Source: Legionella waltersii
Lineage (GTDB): Bacteria; Pseudomonadota; Gammaproteobacteria; Legionellales; Legionellaceae
NCBI RefSeq assembly: GCF_001468085.1
Contig: NZ_LNZB01000056.1
Location: 185,486 to 249,485, forward strand
Length of the DNA: 64,000 nt
Direction: 5' to 3'
In this document: positions 1 to 9,321 of the stretch, piece by piece
How positions within the stretch are numbered: the first letter of the stretch is position 1
How the letters are laid out: each line of letters begins with the position of its first letter
Made by a program: the position numbers and the translations under genes
The notes under the pieces: generated by a model
Told to the model about the DNA's origin: nothing
Database searches by the model: none
The model's input: the letters and a program-made list of their open reading frames with translations, nothing else

Positions 1-2
1 AA

Positions 3-615
3 GCCTGGCGAGATTTGCCACCAGTATATGGTAATTGGAAAAGCGTTTACAATCGATATAACAATTGGTCTAAAAAAGGCTATATCGCTGCGATACTGGC
101 CGAGTTAAAAAAAAGATGGCGATCACGAATGGCACATTCTTGATGGGTCGATTATAAAAGTACATCAGGATGCCATGAGAAGTAGTTATGATAAAGCTGT
201 GGAGGCAATCGGTCGTAGTGCAGGTGGACTCAGCACTAAAATTCATGCAAAAGTTGATTCCTTTGGGCAATTGGTAAATATTCTTTTAACACCAGGCCAG
301 GTTCATGAGAGTCAAGTCGCTCACGAGATTTTTGCCGATGAGGATTGTGAGTTTTTTCTGGCAGAGAAAGCGTATGATATTGATGCTTTTCGGCAAAGTT
401 TAGATAAAAAAGGTATAACATCAGTTATCCCCAGCAAACGAAACCGTTTAAATCCAACGACCTATGATTATCATATTTACAAAGAGAGGAACATTGTTGA
501 GCGCTTTTTTCAAAAAATCAAGCGCTTTAGAAGAATTGCAACAAGATACGATAAAACTGCCAGAATGTATTTGACCGGCGTGATGTTTGTGAGCATATTA
601 TTGGCATTAAAATAA
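3..615 (+). CDS. IS5-family (IS427/IS1031-like) transposase, 3' part
   Basis: DDE transposase of an insertion sequence whose left part lies outside the window. The first stretch reads in frame 3 (AWRDLPPVYGNW..., typical IS5 orfA) and stops at 141-143. The catalytic part continues in frame 1 after the run of eight A at 107-114, giving H-I-L-D-G-S then GRSAGGLSTKIH and the C-terminal Y-(2)-R-(3)-E-(6)-K-like stretch YKERNIVERFFQKIKRFRRI. Joining the frames needs a +1 shift at the A-run, which fits the frameshift-translated orfA/orfB arrangement of many IS5 elements but could equally be an inactivating deletion. The protein ends at 615 and the right IS end should lie just beyond. I saw no clear terminal repeat because the left end is missing. 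Confidence 0.85.
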
Positions 616-638
616 GATAGCATTTTTCGTGGTTCAAT

Positions 639-980
639 CTATTTTTCAGATAAAGCTTGCATGATGACTTCGATAACGGATGTGGTTTGTTGCAAAACAT
701 CATTGTTCCAAAACCGCAATACTTTAAAACCACGTGCATTTAACCAAACGCTGCGTTCCATATCATAGGCTTGATTCTCAAGATGTTGGCCGCCATCAAG
801 TTCAACGATCAAGCGTTTTTCCAGGCATACAAAATCAACGATGTAAACTCCTAATGGAACTTGTCGCTTGAACTTAAACCCGAGCCGATTTGCACGAAGA
901 TTGTACCAAATATGCCTCTCAGCATCAGTACTTTGCTTTCGTAAATTTTTTGCACGCTGTCTCAGAATAGACTGTTCCAT
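639..980 (-). CDS. DUF559 family endonuclease-like protein
   Basis: 113-aa protein of the DUF559 family, which has the fold of very-short-patch-repair (Vsr) and other PD-(D/E)XK nucleases. Visible features are an N-terminal basic helix (RQRAKNLRKQSTDAERHIWYNLR), then PLGVYIVDFVCLEKRLIVELDGGQH, where D (IVDF) and E-L-D-G-G-Q-H form the expected active-site strand, then the family's ending KVLRFWNNDVL. The length is typical, so the gene looks intact. It starts directly beside a GC-rich palindrome (995-1049), an association often seen for DUF559 genes. The biological role of the family is unknown; the nuclease fold is established, the function here is inference. Confidence 0.8.
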   Translation of the reverse strand: MEQSILRQRAKNLRKQSTDAERHIWYNLRANRLGFKFKRQVPLGVYIVDFVCLEKRLIVELDGGQHLENQAYDMERSVWLNARGFKVLRFWNNDVLQQTTSVIEVIMQALSEK

Positions 981-994
981 TCCCCTCTCCCCAA

Positions 995-1049
995 CCCTCT
1001 CCCGCGAAAAGCAGCATCATACTATTCAAATTCCTTGCGCGGGAGAGGG
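995..1049. repeat. REP-like palindrome next to the DUF559 gene
   Basis: Perfect 12-bp arms, CCCTCTCCCGCG at 995-1006 and CGCGGGAGAGGG at 1038-1049, around a 31-bp AT-rich loop. Further C-runs and G-runs extend the symmetry outward. It is far more GC-rich than the neighbouring DNA. Similar ccctctccc/gggagaggg palindromes accompany DUF559 genes in many bacteria. From 1050 to 1325 I see no gene, only AT-rich intergenic DNA with the ribosome binding site of the next gene (GGAG at 1314-1317). Confidence 0.7.
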
Positions 1050-1325
1050 GGCAGATTGGAGTAAATGAAAAAATAGGTGTACAGATTATAGTACACAAAA
1101 AACTTTAGGGACGTTGCCTAAAAAAAACCAGTATCCTTGTTAAAAATAAATTTCAATACGGTCAGTGAGTACATCTAAACTCTTTCACTGAAATTTAGTT
1201 TTACCTCGATCTATAAATCACCCAATACCACTAATCTGTAAAGATGCTGTAAAAATCACCTAAAATAAACCAATTTGTTCAACGAATGAATTAAAATGAC
1301 TTAATCTTGTTTTGGAGAAATGATC

Positions 1326-1862
1326 ATGGGTGTTAGCAAAAAAGAGATCGATAGATTACTTGAGTTAAAAAAGAAACAGGAACAATCCGAATTAGAAATC
1401 CTCGTTAAGCAGGAACTTTTGAGGCTGCAAGGGAGATACTGGCAATTTGCCACCATGAATGCAAAACAAATGGAAAAAGAGTTGCAGGAAAAAGGATATC
1501 CAAGCGAAATTCAGGTTAAAAGCAAGCAGATTGGCTCAATTGTTGATGATTATAAAGAAAAATACAGCAAAGAGAGTTGGTATAAAGAACCCCAAATAGA
1601 AGAAGGAAAAACAAATCTCGTATTCCCTTCAGATGAAGAGGTAGGAAATTTTTTTAAAGATCAGGCTCAAAACCATAAATGTTTTATAATAATCGATGGC
1701 GCTACAAACAAAGTGCTTGCCTATTCCAATGGTGATGGTGTTTTATACAACGGCAATAAAACAGTATACAATGGTGGGAAGTTCAGCCCTTCAGAAGTAG
1801 ATTTTAGCAATTTTAAAGTGCCTAAAGCAGAAGAACAAACATCAGGGATGCAGCTCGCTTAA
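1326..1862 (+). CDS. Hypothetical protein, possible effector
   Basis: 178-aa protein I do not recognise. The start at 1326 is preferred over ATG 1320 because GGAG at 1314-1317 sits 8 nt upstream of 1326 but only 2 nt from 1320. The N-terminal 50 residues are Lys/Glu-rich and probably helical (KKEIDRLLELKKKQEQSELE). The middle is charged. The C-terminal third has a hydrophobic strand (CFIIIDG) followed by G/N/Y-rich turns (YSNGDGVLYNGNKTVYNGG). It has no signal peptide or membrane segment. It stands alone, convergent with a large coiled-coil gene. Location among effector candidates makes a Legionella-specific role possible but unproven. Confidence 0.6.
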   Translation: MGVSKKEIDRLLELKKKQEQSELEILVKQELLRLQGRYWQFATMNAKQMEKELQEKGYPSEIQVKSKQIGSIVDDYKEKYSKESWYKEPQIEEGKTNLVFPSDEEVGNFFKDQAQNHKCFIIIDGATNKVLAYSNGDGVLYNGNKTVYNGGKFSPSEVDFSNFKVPKAEEQTSGMQLA

Positions 1863-1895
1863 CGTTAAACGCGACCACACACAATCCCCCATGTG

Positions 1896-4793
1896 CTATT
1901 GTACTAGACTTGAATGAATTGAATGTTCTTCTTTCTTAAAACCATTCAAGGTATTCTGCTTGAAAAAGGCAGGGGTATAGGTTGGCTTGAAATTCATCTC
2001 AATTGTTTCTGCTAGATGTTCTATCATATGTCCCAATATCTCTTTTGCATCAATATATTTTATCCATTTTCTAGCCAGTAATTCTTGATTAGCTTGTTGT
2101 TCAACCAGCTTAATTAGTCTAAAGCAGGGGGCATTGGGTGACATGGGAAAACAATGGTTTGCTGCAAATCGACTAAGCTCTTGAAATGCTCCTAATAAGC
2201 ATTTGATTTGATCATTGGTATTGCTGTTTATTGCTAATTTATTGATGTCTTTTATGCTGCTAATGATGCGGAGCTGGGTTTGATAAACCTGTACACTGAC
2301 ATTAAATTGATAGCACATAAAAATATGGCTCATAGTCAATGCCTTATTGGATTCTGCCGTTGCTAAAAAATCAGCCGTGTTTTCACAATAATTGGTGATT
2401 GTTTTCGCAAAATGGGTTGTTCCTTGAGGATTCAATTCTTGCTCAGTTTTACTATAGGCGAATACTTCTCGGCTTCTTCGATTGGATTGTTGAAAAAAAG
2501 AATCCATGTAATGGGTTAAAATGTCATTAAGAATAAATCGTTGAGAGTTATATGCCATATCTAGAGTAAGAGCTTCGAAAATATTGTCTAACTCGATGTC
2601 AGTTACAGTGAATTGTTCCTGATTTGAATAAGTTTGGGACGATTGCACTTCCTTATTGAGTAAGAAAGCTTGATTGGCGATGTTATTGCATAGAATCTGT
2701 GGATCTTGGTTGAAGTGTTTTTTTATGAAAGCTCGAATTTGTAATTTCACTTCGTTACGAATGGTTTTGTTTTTTTTATCAGAAAGTGAAGTTAGCTCCT
2801 TCAATAATAATGTTCGATAAAGCAAAAACTCATCAGACACTTGTGCTGTTTGTATCAGAGGGTTAAGTCCTAAACCCGGTTTTATTTTGATGCACAAAGA
2901 AACTAAAAATGCGTAGGAATTATTCAATAATAGTTCAATGTTTTTGGTTGTAATTGGTTCATTATAATCTCGTCGTGCAATTCCTAGCATTTGTCGATAG
3001 TCCGGGTCCCCAAAAAACCGATTGTCTTCAGAATAAGCCGGCTCATGTACTTTGAATAACCGTAAAGCAGTATTGCATAAATGTTCATAAGGATTGGTTT
3101 TCTTGCTAGGAGAAAGATAATCTGGTGCTAAACGCCTGATATGGGCAAAGTCGGACTCGTTTCCAGCTAACCCACCCTTGTCTTCGGGAGAGTTGTAGAA
3201 TTCCAACAGTTCTTGGGGAATGTATTTTACTTGGCTAATAATTTCTAACACTTGCTCTTTAATTTTTTGGCGTAACTCAAATTCCTTGATCACAGTTTGG
3301 TGGCTTTCTTCTTTAAGGTACTCCATGGTGCCTTGGACCCATTTGTGCACCAGTTTATGTTTATTACTATTGATTGCTTTAATCAATGTTTGTGTTTGTA
3401 CTTTGCTTTGGGCGATTATTTTTTTATATTCATGCTCTAGATCGACTGAGATGGCTTTACTGTGCCTATAGCGAGAAGCATATTCTCTGAGCCAGCCGGA
3501 GATTGACCCTAAAGCAACGCTACTGCCATGAATGACTTGAATAAACTGTTGATTGATTTCCTGAAAATCTTTAGTGCTCTCAATGTCTTCTAGGGTTGTT
3601 TCTTTTACAAACGAACTTTCCTTTTTTAGTCGAATGTATTCATTGTTGATCATATCAATTGATTCTTGAATATGCTGTCGGTTATCCGAACTGCGCTTGT
3701 AGGTTAAGGCGCTCAATCTGGTGATTAGTACATGGCTTAAAATACTGGTTAAAGCAAAAACCAACACGGAAAATGCAAGAGCTGCCCAAATCATCGAGCC
3801 ACCTAAAACAATCATCAAGGTAACGCCTACAATTGGAGCGAGGGTGATGCCGGCCAAGAGCGAAAATAGAGCGGGATAATTGGCTAATAACCCTTTCTGA
3901 TTCATTTTCTCAACCAGGTAATCTCGAGCCAACATCATAAACTTCAATTGGATTTCTTGCGTGAAGGCAAGCCGTGTTTGTTCCGACTCGGAAATTTGAT
4001 TTAGCCATTTAATAATTGGTGAATTCTGTTCACTTTGTATTTCCACCTCATGAACCTGATACAGTGAGTTAAAACCCGAGTTAAAAATTCGATTTAACTC
4101 GCTGACAAAATAGAGTTCAATTGACAAATGAATATACTCACGTTGTTCATTCTGTAATTCTGCTCGTTTGATAAAATCGTCTTTTGCATCTGGTTCTAAG
4201 GAGGATTGGCTTGTTCTACCCATGAATAACATTTCTCTAAAATGAAATAACTTAATGATTTCTATGGAGATTCGCTCGCATTCTTTTTTGATTAGGTTAG
4301 ATAGTTCAGTATGTTTTTCAAGATTTTCATTAAACTCCTTTTGGACATTTTCAGGTGCCCCAAGAAATTCATGATTAAAATAGTCGAATAATACATCGCT
4401 AATGCCCTTGCCAAGGGCTAAAGAAAAAAGCTCTGCGGTGACCCCATTAAATAGGGAGTTTTCATCCATTCCTTTTGAATTAAAGAAAAAGTCCCTAATT
4501 GGCTGTGGGAATAACAGGGTTGCTTTGTCAAGATAATAGTTAATCCCAGTAGCTTCCTTTTCTAGTGCAGCAACGCTACTTGGTGCTCTACTTAGTGCGA
4601 TGGTATCCAGATAAGAATTGACGAGTAAGCGAGTGTCAGCAATCTTTTCAAGCCAGGAATAGATTTTCTCTGGGTGTTCTGTTTGCTTAAGATACCCTGT
4701 AAATTGGGTAGTCATTTGATTTTCTAACTGTTTTTTGTGATTTTGATGAATGGCTTTAATAATACTAAGTTCTTTTACCTCCAAGTCAATCAT
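1896..4793 (-). CDS. Large coiled-coil protein with a central membrane hairpin, candidate effector
   Basis: 965-aa protein with no family I can name. Long, charged, probably helical stretches flank a central hydrophobic hairpin at about residues 305-355 (two runs: FSLLAGITLAPIVGVTLMIV and SMIWAALAFSVLVFALTSIL). There is no signal peptide. The C-terminus ends in a short polar tail with adjacent acidic residues (FKKEEHSIHSSLVQ), loosely like a Dot/Icm E-block signal. Large size, coiled coils and an internal membrane hairpin are common in Legionella effectors, so translocation is a reasonable inference. Start ATG at 4793; the upstream region contains a MITE and other palindromes. Confidence 0.6.
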   Translation of the reverse strand: MIDLEVKELSIIKAIHQNHKKQLENQMTTQFTGYLKQTEHPEKIYSWLEKIADTRLLVNSYLDTIALSRAPSSVAALEKEATGINYYLDKATLLFPQPIRDFFFNSKGMDENSLFNGVTAELFSLALGKGISDVLFDYFNHEFLGAPENVQKEFNENLEKHTELSNLIKKECERISIEIIKLFHFREMLFMGRTSQSSLEPDAKDDFIKRAELQNEQREYIHLSIELYFVSELNRIFNSGFNSLYQVHEVEIQSEQNSPIIKWLNQISESEQTRLAFTQEIQLKFMMLARDYLVEKMNQKGLLANYPALFSLLAGITLAPIVGVTLMIVLGGSMIWAALAFSVLVFALTSILSHVLITRLSALTYKRSSDNRQHIQESIDMINNEYIRLKKESSFVKETTLEDIESTKDFQEINQQFIQVIHGSSVALGSISGWLREYASRYRHSKAISVDLEHEYKKIIAQSKVQTQTLIKAINSNKHKLVHKWVQGTMEYLKEESHQTVIKEFELRQKIKEQVLEIISQVKYIPQELLEFYNSPEDKGGLAGNESDFAHIRRLAPDYLSPSKKTNPYEHLCNTALRLFKVHEPAYSEDNRFFGDPDYRQMLGIARRDYNEPITTKNIELLLNNSYAFLVSLCIKIKPGLGLNPLIQTAQVSDEFLLYRTLLLKELTSLSDKKNKTIRNEVKLQIRAFIKKHFNQDPQILCNNIANQAFLLNKEVQSSQTYSNQEQFTVTDIELDNIFEALTLDMAYNSQRFILNDILTHYMDSFFQQSNRRSREVFAYSKTEQELNPQGTTHFAKTITNYCENTADFLATAESNKALTMSHIFMCYQFNVSVQVYQTQLRIISSIKDINKLAINSNTNDQIKCLLGAFQELSRFAANHCFPMSPNAPCFRLIKLVEQQANQELLARKWIKYIDAKEILGHMIEHLAETIEMNFKPTYTPAFFKQNTLNGFKKEEHSIHSSLVQ

Positions 4794-4880
4794 GATGTGC
4801 TCCTGTTTAGAGTGATCACGTACAACTTAATGAGTTGAGTTTCCTTACTAAACGGCAAGCAAAAAGACTTTTAAATATCA

Positions 4881-5067
4881 CAGGACTTACGAAAAACTCC
4901 AATCTCTTCGTTAAAAGACATTGGGGTTTTTCGTAAGCGTTTCAAGCACCAAGTGCTCTACATAAACTAGATAACTTCGAACAATCAACCCCTCATCTGC
5001 CCTTAGGGCACCTTTTCCCCTTTCCTGGGGCGAAGGGGAAGTTGAAGGGAGTTATTTAGAAGTCCTG
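4881..5067. mobile_element. MITE, copy 1, with a probable nested insertion
   Basis: Ends CAGGACTT (4881-4888) and AAGTCCTG (5060-5067), flanked on both sides by the identical 5-bp sequence TATCA (4876-4880 and 5068-5072), i.e. a target-site duplication. Inside, CTTACGAAAAACTCCAAT (4886-4903) pairs with 4920-4937 with one mismatch. A second copy lies at 48775-48884 with the same ends and the internal motif TTCGTTAAAA. In copy 1 the expected right end CGTAAGTCCTG is split after CGTAAG (4937) by about 125 bp carrying a REP-like palindrome (TTCCCC...GGGGAA around 5013-5040). No transposase is encoded, so it must be mobilised in trans. Confidence 0.75.
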
Positions 5068-5082
5068 TATCATCTAATCCAA

Positions 5083-5158
5083 TAATCCTGGAAAAAGCAG
5101 TTGAAGTTTTCTGCGCGAGCTATGGGCACTGAATCTTCAACTGCCTTTTCTAGGATAA
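5083..5158. repeat. Imperfect 24-bp inverted repeat
   Basis: The arm at 5083-5106 (taatcctggaaaaagcagtt...) pairs with 5135-5158 (...aactgccttttctaggat) at about 21 of 24 positions, around a 28-bp loop. It may be a further small palindromic element or a structured transcript end. Beyond it, 5159-5436 holds no gene I can see; it is AT-rich and probably carries the promoter for the RasGEF-like gene. A good Shine-Dalgarno, CGGAG, lies at 5427-5431. Confidence 0.5.
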
Positions 5159-5436
5159 TAATTTTTTACCAATAAATTCAATATAAATTTAGGGCTGTCG
5201 AAAAATGTTCTGTTTTGAACAACAAGTTTTAGTTCGTGCTGCTTAAGTTAGAGGTCATTTTAAGTTCTAGGAGTCAAAATTAGTACCTATTTTAATTTAT
5301 CCTATTGTTTATTAATAGAAAATAATGATTGGATCCTATATTCCATCTATATTCTACCGTGTTAAGCTCGCGTGGTTTTTACATCAATTCTGATTCAAAG
5401 AAATAAGCCATTCTTAAAATTCAAAACGGAGTTATC

Positions 5437-8400
5437 ATGCTTGAGAGAGTTCAAGAACTAATCAAAATGATGAGTTGGGCACGTAGTTTAAACGATAAAT
5501 TATTTGTTTTAGAAGATGACTTAAGAAGGAACGGTCCCACTCATGAATGGTTTTGTGTTCTTGATGAACTGATGTTAAACCCTGATTTCAGAAAGGAAAA
5601 AAAATTTATTGCTCTGTATGAAGATGGCATTCACGTATTGTCACAACTATTAATGGAGTTATTCCGTCAGAAATTCATTCATATTGAAAATCCGATCACC
5701 AAAGAACAAGAAGAATTGATAAATAGTTTATCTTCTTTGGTCAAAAAAATAGAAATGCTGGAACAAGATAAAGTAAATACTGCAAACAAACAAAAAATCA
5801 TTGGGTATCAAGCAAAAATCCTACACCGATTAGTTAATTACTGCATGGTTTATATTGACCCTCCTATTGAAGAGGTTTTAATTAGAAAAAAAGAAACCGC
5901 TCCTTCGCAAGCCGCAATGATTGATGCGTTGTTAGCAATGATTCTCATCATTAAAAATCAATCCTTGTTCGATCTAGAGTTATGTATTGCTCAATTACCA
6001 ATGAACATCCTACCTGAAGTCATGATTGATGAGTTATCAAAATTAGTATTGGCACCCTTTGAAGAAAATGATTTTATCTATCAACGAACTGAATACGTAA
6101 TCGATAAGAAAACGGAGCTCAGTACGTCAATTACCGTGAAAAAAACCTCTCGAGAGCAGTATGATCATTTTTTTGATTGGGTTTCAAGGTTTGTTGCAGC
6201 GGACATTTTAATCAAGAATAATCTAAATCTAAGTGTGGCACTTATTGCAATCAATCGATGGATCATGATTGCCAACACCCATTTAGAACACCATGACTTT
6301 GGTGGATTTAAGGCTATTTATTCTGCGTTCAGTAAACCTGCTGTAATCAGATTGATTGGGACCAGGAATCTTGCTACTGGTGATGAGCTGCGAGAAAATC
6401 TTACCGATGAAACTAGAGAGTTATTATCAAAACTCGATATAGCTTCTCGTACAAATCAGGTTCATAACCCGGCGCTAAAATCAGTAATTGATGGGATTGA
6501 TCACGGGGATGTTGATAGTCGAGGAGATTTTCTATTTATCCCCGCAATTGATACTATTGTCCAAGCTATTGCCAAAGTTGATGGAGTAGCCTCTTTGCGA
6601 ATGGCAGGAAATTTATACAAGCTCATTTGTTTAGGTAAAATCCTGAGTGACATGCAAAAGATTCAAGGACTTGATGGCCGCGGAATGCCTCTACCCGTAG
6701 ATATGAAAGACTTTGTGGGTGATAGCTTGGCACAAATGAAAGAATTAGACGATGACGAGATGCATTACAAACTCACCATGTCCTTCTCGTATCAGCTTAA
6801 GAAGAAATCTAGATCAAATAGTATCAGCCCAGAAGAAATCCAAGAGGTGAAAGCAGCAAAAACAGCACAGCAAGAATGGACTAAAGCGAGACAAAATAGA
6901 TCTAAATTAAAAAATTATGCCCCATCGCAATTACAAGTACATGTAGCTATCAGAGATAAACTTAAAGTGCTGGATACCACACAACCCCTGTCAAGAAAGA
7001 ACAATGAAAAAAAGCTAGAAACTAGTATCGCACGAAATCTTAACAGCCTTATTACTAAATTGGATATGGAAGTGCTTGATATTCTTATGTATCTCCAAGC
7101 AAATGAGCATAGGCGAATTTACAAGCATTCCCTAACCTCAGCTCAACGCGAACAGTTACTGAAAGCAAGAAAAAAAATGCATTCATTTATGGACGACAAT
7201 GAACCTATTCCTCCTGCACTAAAAATAACACAATCTGCTTCTCTTGAGTTTGTAGACGACAATCCGGGTGGGGAAGATGATCAAAATCCTATAAGTCGAA
7301 TCCCATCAAATTTATCAACAACCGACAATGTTTCTAATAGCAGCATGAGTTTGATTACGGGTGACACGGCTGGGTTCCAACAACCAATAAAACAATATCA
7401 AGATGATCTGGATGGCATTATCATTCAAGAAGTATCGAACGATTTGTTATCAGTGGCGCCCGCACAACTCGAGGATGTGAATAGCAGCGACATGAGCAAG
7501 GAGGGTAATCGACTGAGTCTGCCGTTTCCAAATACGATCGATCATGCTGCTGATGGGCAAGGTGAGTTACAATCGACCACAGCACTTCTGAGTACACTCT
7601 CAAACTCAAGATTACATTATACTAAAAATCATGAATTCAGAGCAGGTGCAAAACGATTTTTTGAATTGGCAGCGAAAAAAAGCCAGAAAAAAATGGGGGA
7701 TAATGATCCAGTTGAACTCGCCTTAATGAGTAAATTAGATCCCATTGCTCGTGGTGCAATTGAAGAGTTTTTTCAATCGGAGCAAAAGTTTCATCAGATC
7801 ATACAGCAGTTTGTTGAGGTCATTGATGAACACATGCTTCCAAATAGTGAGTTTTCAGAAAAGGTACAATTTACCTTAACTTATTTGTTAGCCCCTTACC
7901 GGCTTTGTATTCATAATCCTTTTTTGGTGGTTGATACTTCAGGATCACTTGAAGCGGAATTATTATCTAAACTGAACATCATTAAAAGCACTTTAAATAA
8001 TAACAAATACTTTAGGTCCATGTTAAAAGGGATCGAATTTTGTACGATTAATTATGATTTATTGAATCAATTGATTCGAGAAAAAAAACCAATTTGGTCC
8101 AAATCATTGAATAAAACGAGCTCTATTTTTTCATCCATTGATAGAAAATTGATGGAATCACAATTGAGGTCTAATCGTCCTGCTTTTAAGCTTGCTGACG
8201 CACATATAGTTCCGACGCAACGCTTAATGCGTATCAAGTTGTTATTAGTACAAATTCTTGGCGAGCCTAAAATGGAGCGCGGGGTCCTTATTTATAAAAA
8301 TGGACTCAATGGATTGCTAAGACGCTTGAAAAATGAGCTGGATACGATTACTGAATCGGAGGAGGGGCCGGATTTAACCACTAAAAAACAATACGTATTG

Positions 8401-9045
8401 GCGGAAATAAAAGCTTGTGGAGGTTTGTGTGATGAATTCAATGAGGTGATGAATTTTATTGATTATGAAATATCCAGAATAAACCAAACAAAAGATGTGT
8501 ATAAGCATTCATTTGAAATTAATCATGTCATTGATTTTATTATTAAATTTGAAAAATGTAATTCCAATGACATTGAATTGCTCAATGATTTAAAACGAAG
8601 CATAGAAACAATTCGTGATCGACGATTGGCTGAGGAATTATCAGTTAACTCCACAATGGGCTATCATCAAGCAAACATACGTTATTTGAAGGAAATGAAT
8701 TTAGTGCTTCAAGGGCAAAAATGGCATTTTCAAAATAAATCCATTTTTGATAAATTGGTATATCTTCAAGAATCAATCTACTCAACCCTCGGAAAGATTG
8801 AATTATCATTAGTAATAAAAATCGAGGAGTTACGCGCTCCAAACCCACAGCCAGTGAATCAACCGAACAATAATAACAACAATCGTAATGCACTGATAAC
8901 TCCGGCTGGGACATCGACTCAGCATAATCCAGAACGATTTTTTTCTCTTAGTGATGAAGTTGAGTTTAATCGAGTTGCCCAATTAAGAAGGGAGCTCGGA
9001 GATAGAAGTCAAGTTGCAATAGAATATCCATTCCCAAAGCCTTAA
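5437..9045 (+). CDS. RasGEF-domain protein, candidate Dot/Icm effector
   Basis: 1202-aa protein. Residues about 245-415 match the RasGEF (Cdc25-homology) pattern: WVSRFVAADIL, then NRWIMIANTHLEHHDFGG with the family's I-A-x-x-x-x-x-x-x-[ND]-[ND]-F core, KAIYSAFSKPAVIRL, and FIPAIDTIVQAI for the usual iP-hydrophobic helix. RasGEF domains act on eukaryotic small GTPases and are essentially absent from bacteria outside intracellular pathogens; Legionella encodes at least one known RasGEF effector (LegG2). The rest is helical. A region near residues 765-870 (EEFFQSEQKFHQIIQQFVE) loosely recalls a RhoGEF/DH helix, which I do not claim. The C-terminus contains an Asn-rich linker (about 1145-1155). 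It has no signal peptide. The domain call is fairly firm; translocation is inferred. Confidence 0.75.
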   Translation: MLERVQELIKMMSWARSLNDKLFVLEDDLRRNGPTHEWFCVLDELMLNPDFRKEKKFIALYEDGIHVLSQLLMELFRQKFIHIENPITKEQEELINSLSSLVKKIEMLEQDKVNTANKQKIIGYQAKILHRLVNYCMVYIDPPIEEVLIRKKETAPSQAAMIDALLAMILIIKNQSLFDLELCIAQLPMNILPEVMIDELSKLVLAPFEENDFIYQRTEYVIDKKTELSTSITVKKTSREQYDHFFDWVSRFVAADILIKNNLNLSVALIAINRWIMIANTHLEHHDFGGFKAIYSAFSKPAVIRLIGTRNLATGDELRENLTDETRELLSKLDIASRTNQVHNPALKSVIDGIDHGDVDSRGDFLFIPAIDTIVQAIAKVDGVASLRMAGNLYKLICLGKILSDMQKIQGLDGRGMPLPVDMKDFVGDSLAQMKELDDDEMHYKLTMSFSYQLKKKSRSNSISPEEIQEVKAAKTAQQEWTKARQNRSKLKNYAPSQLQVHVAIRDKLKVLDTTQPLSRKNNEKKLETSIARNLNSLITKLDMEVLDILMYLQANEHRRIYKHSLTSAQREQLLKARKKMHSFMDDNEPIPPALKITQSASLEFVDDNPGGEDDQNPISRIPSNLSTTDNVSNSSMSLITGDTAGFQQPIKQYQDDLDGIIIQEVSNDLLSVAPAQLEDVNSSDMSKEGNRLSLPFPNTIDHAADGQGELQSTTALLSTLSNSRLHYTKNHEFRAGAKRFFELAAKKSQKKMGDNDPVELALMSKLDPIARGAIEEFFQSEQKFHQIIQQFVEVIDEHMLPNSEFSEKVQFTLTYLLAPYRLCIHNPFLVVDTSGSLEAELLSKLNIIKSTLNNNKYFRSMLKGIEFCTINYDLLNQLIREKKPIWSKSLNKTSSIFSSIDRKLMESQLRSNRPAFKLADAHIVPTQRLMRIKLLLVQILGEPKMERGVLIYKNGLNGLLRRLKNELDTITESEEGPDLTTKKQYVLAEIKACGGLCDEFNEVMNFIDYEISRINQTKDVYKHSFEINHVIDFIIKFEKCNSNDIELLNDLKRSIETIRDRRLAEELSVNSTMGYHQANIRYLKEMNLVLQGQKWHFQNKSIFDKLVYLQESIYSTLGKIELSLVIKIEELRAPNPQPVNQPNNNNNNRNALITPAGTSTQHNPERFFSLSDEVEFNRVAQLRRELGDRSQVAIEYPFPKP

Positions 9046-9095
9046 CAAAATTACCGATTTAGTTAGTTATGCGTTGCTTGTATTGGTCAGAGTGA

Positions 9096-9133
9096 CAGCA
9101 ATAGATTCTGCCGCCCTAAGATTGCTATTGCTG
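9096..9133 (+). terminator. Hairpin after the RasGEF-like gene
   Basis: CAGCAATAG (9096-9104) pairs with CTATTGCTG (9125-9133). There is no U-run, so it would be a Rho-type or stabilising hairpin rather than a classical intrinsic terminator. It is the only structure I see in the 276-bp gap before the next gene. Confidence 0.35.
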
Positions 9134-9321
9134 GAGCTTGATGCATGACAATAAATGAATACAAATGGTTCGATTTACGAGTGATTCAAAAACCAAAAAC
9201 GCAGAACTGCGTAGAAATACGTATTAGTACATAATTTAATCAATCCTTAATAATCCCTACGTATAATTTTTTAAAGAGGAGATTTTTCCAGGAGGTATCA
9301 CTCAAAAAAGTAGATTAAATC

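Noticed and set aside
7730-8100. RhoGEF (DH) domain in the RasGEF-like protein
   Set aside because: Only one helix is suggestive; the conserved DH regions are not recognisable by eye.
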